From assembly GCA_038124645.1 (NCBI GenBank), contig JAYPCI010000021.1:1-9387 (forward strand): a DNA stretch of 9,387 nucleotides, in the 5' to 3' direction. Origin of the DNA: JAYPCI01 sp038124645. Lineage in GTDB: Bacteria > Pseudomonadota > Alphaproteobacteria > Pelagibacterales > Pelagibacteraceae. A model generated the notes under the pieces. That model was given only the letters and a program-made list of their open reading frames with translations, searched no databases and had not been told where the DNA came from. How positions within the stretch are numbered: position 1 is the first letter of the stretch; each line of letters begins with the position of its first letter. Shown here in pieces: positions 6,081-9,387 of this stretch. A program made the translations under genes and the position numbers.

Positions 6081-7910
6081 TTCAAAATCAGTTTGATACG
6101 ATTTTTGTAATTTTTCGTCTTGTTGATCTTTAAATAAAATAAAGTTTTCACATACCAAAATATCTAAATTTGTTCCCATAAAGCATTTAAATGCGTCTTT
6201 TATGGAACAAACAATTGGTTCACCCCTAATGTTAAAAGAGGTATTGACCAAGACAGGACACCCGGTAAGTTCCTTAAACTTTTTAATCAAATTATAGTAT
6301 TTTTCATTGGTAGATTTGTGAACTGTTTGAATTCTAGCGGAGTAATCCACATGGGTAACAGCTGGAATAGAGGAACGTTTTAAATTTAATTTATCAATTC
6401 CAAATAATTTTTTATCAACTTCAGACATTGGTATCTGTAATTCTTTTTTAATAGGAGCTACCATTAACATATACGGGCTATCATGATTGAATTCGAACCA
6501 TTCGTTAACATCTTCACGCAACACTGAAGGTGCGAATGGTCTAAAACTCTCTCTAAATTTTATCTTTAAGTTCAATTCCTTCTGCATTTTTTCTGATCGT
6601 GGATCTCCTAAAATCGATCGACCGCCTAATGCACGAGGACCGAACTCCATTCTGCCTTGAAACCAGCCAACAGTCTGTTGCTTGCTTAATCTCTCAGCTA
6701 CAACATTCACTAGCTCATCAGCATTATACTTTTTAAATTTTGCTTGAAGGTTTTTTAATTCAAGTTCGATTTCATCATCGTTAAATTTGGGTCCTAAATA
6801 AGACCCTTGCATATCATCTTCAGACTTAATATTTCTCGGTTGGTCCATTTCTTGATGCCAATAAGCTAAAGCTGCGCCTAATGATCCACCAGCATCGCCT
6901 GCCGCAGGTTGAACCCATATATTTTCAAAAATTTTGTTTTGTAAAACTTTACCGTTGGCAACACAATTGAGAGCAACCCCACCTGCTAAACAAAGATTTT
7001 TAATATTATATTCTTGTGCCAAATCTTTCGTTAGCCTCATCACAACCTCTTCAGTAACTGCTTGAACTGAGGCAGCAATATTCATATGAAAATCAGTCAA
7101 TAACTCTGTTTCTGGTTTTCTCACTGGTTGGCCAAATAAATTAGAAAATTTTTTATTGGTCATTGTTAGCCCGGTCGCGTAATTAAAATAGCTCATGTCT
7201 AACTTGAAAGAACCATCCGCTTTCAAATCCATTAATTTTTCTATAATTAAATCTTTGTAAACAGGTTTACCATATGGAGCTAAACCCATGACTTTGTATT
7301 CACCGCTATTAACTTTAAAGCCTGTGTAATAAGTAAATGCTGAATAAAGTAAACCTAAAGAATGAGGAAAGTGAATTTCTTTAAGCATCGTAATTTTATT
7401 TTTTTTACCAATAGCAACCGTTGTTGTAGCCCATTCACCAACACCATCTAATGTTAAAATAATTGCTTCCTCAAATGGAGATGGATAAAAAGCACTAGCT
7501 GCATGACTATAATGATGTTCAGAAAACTTTAGTTTATTAATATCTTTAAAATTTTCATCATGCTCTTTAAGTTTTTCAAATAGAAATTTTTTTTGAAATA
7601 GCTTTTCTCTTAGCCAAATAGGCATAGCTAAAGAAAATGATTTAAATCCCTTTGGTGAAAAAGCTAAATAAGTTTCTAATAATCTCTCAAATTTTAAAAA
7701 AGGTTTTTCAAAGAAAACAATATGATCAACATCGTTTAAATTAATATTGCCTTCTTTTAGGACATATTCAACTGCATTAAAGGGATAATCAGGATCATGT
7801 TTTTTTCTAGTAAATCGTTCTTCTTGAGCGGCGGCGATAATTTTGCCATTTTGAACAAGTGCGGCTGCACTGTCATGAAAGAAAGCTGAAATACCTAAAA
7901 TATTAGTCAC
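6072..7910 (-). CDS. NodU/CmcH/TobZ-type O-carbamoyltransferase (GTG start)
   Basis: A 612-residue two-domain carbamoyltransferase. In this family carbamoyl phosphate and ATP give a carbamoyl-adenylate in the YrdC-like domain, and the Kae1-like domain transfers the carbamoyl group to a hydroxyl. From the chosen Val/Met 1: NILGISAFFHDSAAAL (3-18) with His12, EHHYSHAASAF (131-141) with His132 and His136, LDGVGEWATT (154-163), and PAAGDAGGSLGAAL (335-348) with Asp339. These match the TobZ His14, metal ligands His114/His118 and Asp338. The YrdC-like half has FGPRALGGRS (422-431), LGDPR (434-438) and VNTSFNIRGEPIV (555-567). The frame stays open to an ATG at 8039, but those 43 extra residues are out-of-frame DUF5989 coding sequence. 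The true start is the GTG at 7910, overlapping the DUF5989 stop by one base (TAGTG). No ribosome binding site is seen, which fits translational coupling. Acceptor unknown. Confidence 0.92.
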   Translation of the reverse strand: MTNILGISAFFHDSAAALVQNGKIIAAAQEERFTRKKHDPDYPFNAVEYVLKEGNINLNDVDHIVFFEKPFLKFERLLETYLAFSPKGFKSFSLAMPIWLREKLFQKKFLFEKLKEHDENFKDINKLKFSEHHYSHAASAFYPSPFEEAIILTLDGVGEWATTTVAIGKKNKITMLKEIHFPHSLGLLYSAFTYYTGFKVNSGEYKVMGLAPYGKPVYKDLIIEKLMDLKADGSFKLDMSYFNYATGLTMTNKKFSNLFGQPVRKPETELLTDFHMNIAASVQAVTEEVVMRLTKDLAQEYNIKNLCLAGGVALNCVANGKVLQNKIFENIWVQPAAGDAGGSLGAALAYWHQEMDQPRNIKSEDDMQGSYLGPKFNDDEIELELKNLQAKFKKYNADELVNVVAERLSKQQTVGWFQGRMEFGPRALGGRSILGDPRSEKMQKELNLKIKFRESFRPFAPSVLREDVNEWFEFNHDSPYMLMVAPIKKELQIPMSEVDKKLFGIDKLNLKRSSIPAVTHVDYSARIQTVHKSTNEKYYNLIKKFKELTGCPVLVNTSFNIRGEPIVCSIKDAFKCFMGTNLDILVCENFILFKDQQDEKLQKSYQTDFELD

Positions 7911-8062
7911 TAAAAAATTGTATAAATAAATGGAGCAACGGCTGAGCCCTGACTTAAAACGATCAAAATCCCAAAAAGTGCTAAGATTATAATTATTGGT
8001 AGCAACCAATACTTTTTTCTGATTTTCAAAAATTCCCAAAATTCTTTTAAAAATTCTATCAT
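7910..8062 (-). CDS. DUF5989/SxtK-like small membrane protein (50 aa)
   Basis: A complete 50-codon gene hidden in another frame beneath the apparent N-terminal extension of the carbamoyltransferase. It begins with ATG at 8062 and ends with TAG at 7910-7912. The protein starts MIEFLKEFWEFLKIRKKYW, an amphipathic basic segment, continues with one hydrophobic helix (about 20-37, LLPIIIILALFGILIVL) and ends with SQGSAVAPFIYTIF. This matches what I know of DUF5989 proteins, which accompany SxtJ-like proteins and carbamoyltransferases (SxtK of saxitoxin clusters is the named example). Its start overlaps the SxtJ-like stop by one base (TAATG) and its stop overlaps the carbamoyltransferase GTG by one base (TAGTG), so all three are probably made in fixed proportion. 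Function is unknown; a membrane partner of the carbamoyltransferase is an inference from the neighbourhood. Confidence 0.9.
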   Translation of the reverse strand: MIEFLKEFWEFLKIRKKYWLLPIIIILALFGILIVLSQGSAVAPFIYTIF

Positions 8063-8439
8063 TAGAATTGCCTTTTCATTGGACCAATATTTTTATCCCT
8101 CGTGATCCAATAGGTTTTAACTTTTTCTGAAAATTTTAATCCTAAAATATCTTTGCCAAACAATCTAAGCATAAGTCCGATTGGAGTTATAACTATAAAG
8201 AAGACTAACAGCATCACAATAGGTGCAATAATTTTTCCTAAAATTTCACCTAATTTAATCCATCCTGTATTTAATGGCTTAAGTACACTCGGTTTGGTTA
8301 GCCCTAAAAATAAAAAGATTAATGCAATGGCTAAAGCCCAAACTCTTACAAAATTAAAACTTAATAATGGGTAAAGACCTATAATTGCAAATACTACAAA
8401 AAAAAGAATACCAAAGGATTTCTCAGATGATCTTTTCAT
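8062..8439 (-). CDS. SxtJ-like small integral membrane protein
   Basis: A 125-residue protein with three predicted membrane segments (about 9-27, 31-48 and 69-92), a charged linker around 49-67 and a basic C-terminal tail ending in MKRQF. The short hydrophobic layout, the tail and the position directly before a DUF5989 peptide and a carbamoyltransferase identify it as SxtJ-like. The family has no established biochemical role that I know of. The conserved trio suggests it anchors the carbamoyltransferase or handles its product at the membrane, but that is inference. The stop overlaps the next gene's start by one base. The ATG at 8439 lies in the stem of a perfect hairpin (8438-8460) and lacks a ribosome binding site. 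The CADD-family gene ends 44 bases upstream. Confidence 0.85.
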   Translation of the reverse strand: MKRSSEKSFGILFFVVFAIIGLYPLLSFNFVRVWALAIALIFLFLGLTKPSVLKPLNTGWIKLGEILGKIIAPIVMLLVFFIVITPIGLMLRLFGKDILGLKFSEKVKTYWITRDKNIGPMKRQF

Positions 8440-8460
8440 AAGTTATTTTTTATAACTTAT
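8438..8460 (-). promoter_or_regulatory. Perfect 9-bp hairpin covering the SxtJ-like start codon
   Basis: Two 9-base arms (ATAAGTTAT and ATAACTTAT) flank a 5-base loop. In the minus-strand transcript the second arm runs into the first two bases of the SxtJ-like ATG (8437-8439). The loop is A5 in the RNA and no U tract follows, so it does not look like an intrinsic terminator for the upstream CADD gene. It could mask the start codon or act as a processing site. The stem is nearly all A:U, so stability is modest. Confidence 0.4.
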
Positions 8461-8483
8461 TAGAGTAATTGCAATCTTATATA

Positions 8484-9149
8484 TTAAGCAGCTTTTGCTA
8501 AATTATGCTTTTCAGCCATACCACTTAAAAAATTCCACAGGAATTTCGCAGTTGATAAAGCTGCTTTTTCAGCTTTTTCTTGCTCAGTCTTAGACATACT
8601 ATCTAAGAGTTTTTCACATTCTTTTCTGTGGTGAACATCTGCTGCTTTGTGAACTTCAAAAAACTCTAATCCTTCTTTGGAAGTAACTCCATAATGTTTT
8701 TTTAATCCCTTAATTTTGGTATCAGCGATTTCAGGTACTTGTCTTTCGTAAGTATACAGCGACCCTAAACCCTCCGCATAAGATAACCTAGCTTGTTTGA
8801 AAAAGTTTTCAATCAACTCTTTAGTAAACTTGTATTGTTGAACATCTTCTAATTTATCTTTATCTGCCCCCATTGCTAAAGCAAAGTTCTTCCAAAGGGT
8901 TGGGTGGTCAGCATTTGGATGTTCTTCGTCATTTAAATTTTCTAAAAGAATTTTTCTTTTATCAATATCCTCACATAAAGAGTGAGTGGCACTGATATAT
9001 CTTGGGAACGCTTTGACATGTTGATAGTACTGCTCAGCATAGTCTTTTATAATCTCTCTAGTTAATTTTCCTTCATTCCAAGATTTATAAAACGGGTGTT
9101 TTAATAAATGATATTGATCTAATTTAGCATTTAACTCGTTTGAAAACAT
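8484..9149 (-). CDS. CADD-family haem-oxygenase-fold diiron protein, probable pABA synthase
   Basis: A 221-residue all-helical protein of the TenA/PqqC/CADD superfamily. It follows the Chlamydia trachomatis CADD sequence as I remember it along nearly its whole length: HPFYKSWNEGKLT (18-30), YAEQYYQHVKAFPRYISA (37-54), DEEHPNADHPTLWK (74-87), YTYERQVPEIA (132-142) and FFEVHKAADVHHRKE (163-177). The CADD metal ligands (Glu81, His88, Glu142, His174, Asp178, His181) correspond to Glu75, His82, Glu135, His167, Asp171 and His174. CADD Tyr27, reported as the sacrificed source of p-aminobenzoate, aligns with Tyr21, and Lys152 with Lys145. I infer a folate-pathway role: oxygen-dependent pABA formation from its own tyrosine, bypassing PabA/B/C. 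It has the clearest ribosome binding site in the window. No folate gene is adjacent. Confidence 0.85.
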   Translation of the reverse strand: MFSNELNAKLDQYHLLKHPFYKSWNEGKLTREIIKDYAEQYYQHVKAFPRYISATHSLCEDIDKRKILLENLNDEEHPNADHPTLWKNFALAMGADKDKLEDVQQYKFTKELIENFFKQARLSYAEGLGSLYTYERQVPEIADTKIKGLKKHYGVTSKEGLEFFEVHKAADVHHRKECEKLLDSMSKTEQEKAEKAALSTAKFLWNFLSGMAEKHNLAKAA

Positions 9150-9154
9150 TTGAT

Positions 9155-9160
9155 CTCCTT
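9155..9160 (-). promoter_or_regulatory. Ribosome binding site of the CADD-family gene
   Basis: On the minus strand AAGGAG lies 5 bases before the ATG at 9149. It is the only strong Shine-Dalgarno match I see before any gene here and fixes this start. The 74-base spacer upstream (9150-9223) also contains TTGAAT (9216-9221, minus), but no well-spaced -10 goes with it. Confidence 0.8.
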
Positions 9161-9223
9161 TGTTTAATAATAAGAAGAATCTAAATGATTTATAAAAAAA
9201 AATAAATTAAAAAATATTCAACC

Positions 9224-9387
9224 TTAAGTAGATACAGTTTCTCTCACTAAGGGTTTTTCATTAATTGGTAAATGAACCAGTGTTGCAAAAATGGATAAAG
9301 CAATGGACATATACCAAGCATAATCATAAGTGCCAAAATTATCAAAAAAATAACCACCCAAGTAGGCTCCGAAAAAGGCTCCAACTT
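9224..9387 (-). CDS. MFS transporter, C-terminal end only
   Basis: The last 53 codons of a gene that enters from the right edge, ending with TAA at 9224-9226. The peptide starts VGAFFGAYLGGYFFDNFG, the small-residue-rich end of transmembrane helix 11 and loop typical of major facilitator superfamily proteins (G-A-x-x-G-x-x-L-G-G-x-x-x-D). It continues with a last hydrophobic helix (about 22-39, YAWYMSIALSIFATLVHL) and a short polar tail. Substrate cannot be read from this fragment. It lies 74 bases upstream of the CADD-family gene on the same strand, but that gene has its own ribosome binding site, so cotranscription is open. Confidence 0.75.
   Translation of the reverse strand, partial: VGAFFGAYLGGYFFDNFGTYDYAWYMSIALSIFATLVHLPINEKPLVRETVST

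Noticed and set aside
6083..6106. Weak stem after the TauE-like gene as an intrinsic terminator
   Set aside because: Only six A/T-rich pairs with a 10-base loop, inside the opposing coding region; not strong enough to list as a feature.
7911..8039. Apparent 43-residue N-terminal extension of the carbamoyltransferase
   Set aside because: It is the DUF5989 gene read in the wrong frame; the family N-terminus (ILGISAFFHDSAA) begins three residues after the GTG at 7910.
8153..8374. 73-codon open frame on the plus strand opposite the SxtJ-like gene
   Set aside because: Antisense to a supported gene, with a composition explained by the membrane-protein codons on the other strand.

Overview
The window comes from a very AT-rich, tightly packed bacterial genome. 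Spacers are mostly under 75 bases, several genes overlap by 1-11 bases, and only one start has a textbook ribosome binding site. Together with the gene families present, this suggests a streamlined marine alphaproteobacterium, for example of the SAR11/Pelagibacterales type. That placement is inference; no rRNA or marker gene is present.

Layout: (1) Bases 1-137 hold the 3' end of an M23-type murein peptidase on +. (2) Bases 139-4303 hold a minus-strand run, in transcription order: a class III omega-amino-acid:pyruvate-type aminotransferase, a GT2 glycosyltransferase, a TylCIII/NovU/TcaB9-type sugar C-methyltransferase, and an RmlD-like NAD(P)-dependent sugar reductase/epimerase. The last three form an extremely AT- and Lys/Asn-rich surface-glycan block. 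(3) Bases 4304-4356 are a short divergent promoter region. (4) Bases 4357-6080 on + hold a phosphate acetyl/butyryltransferase and a TauE/SafE-type (TSUP) permease. With the divergent aminotransferase this resembles a sulfonate (taurine-like) dissimilation set, but without the sulfoacetaldehyde acetyltransferase Xsc in the window. (5) Bases 6072-8439 on - hold a three-gene module: an SxtJ-like membrane protein, a 50-residue DUF5989/SxtK-like membrane peptide and a NodU/CmcH/TobZ-type O-carbamoyltransferase. Each is joined to the next by a 1-base stop/start overlap. The small gene is easily missed because the carbamoyltransferase frame stays open upstream through it. (6) Bases 8484-9149 on - hold a CADD-family haem-oxygenase-fold diiron protein with the full set of residues linked to self-sacrificing p-aminobenzoate synthesis. 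(7) Bases 9224-9387 on - hold the C-terminal end of an MFS transporter.

The most interesting points are the hidden DUF5989 gene and its coupled module, the CADD-type pABA protein, a C-methyltransferase that has lost its zinc cysteines and one conserved active-site Glu and carries an A11 tract near its start, and the aminotransferase/Pta/TauE set lacking Xsc. No tRNA, rRNA, CRISPR array, insertion sequence or phage gene was seen.
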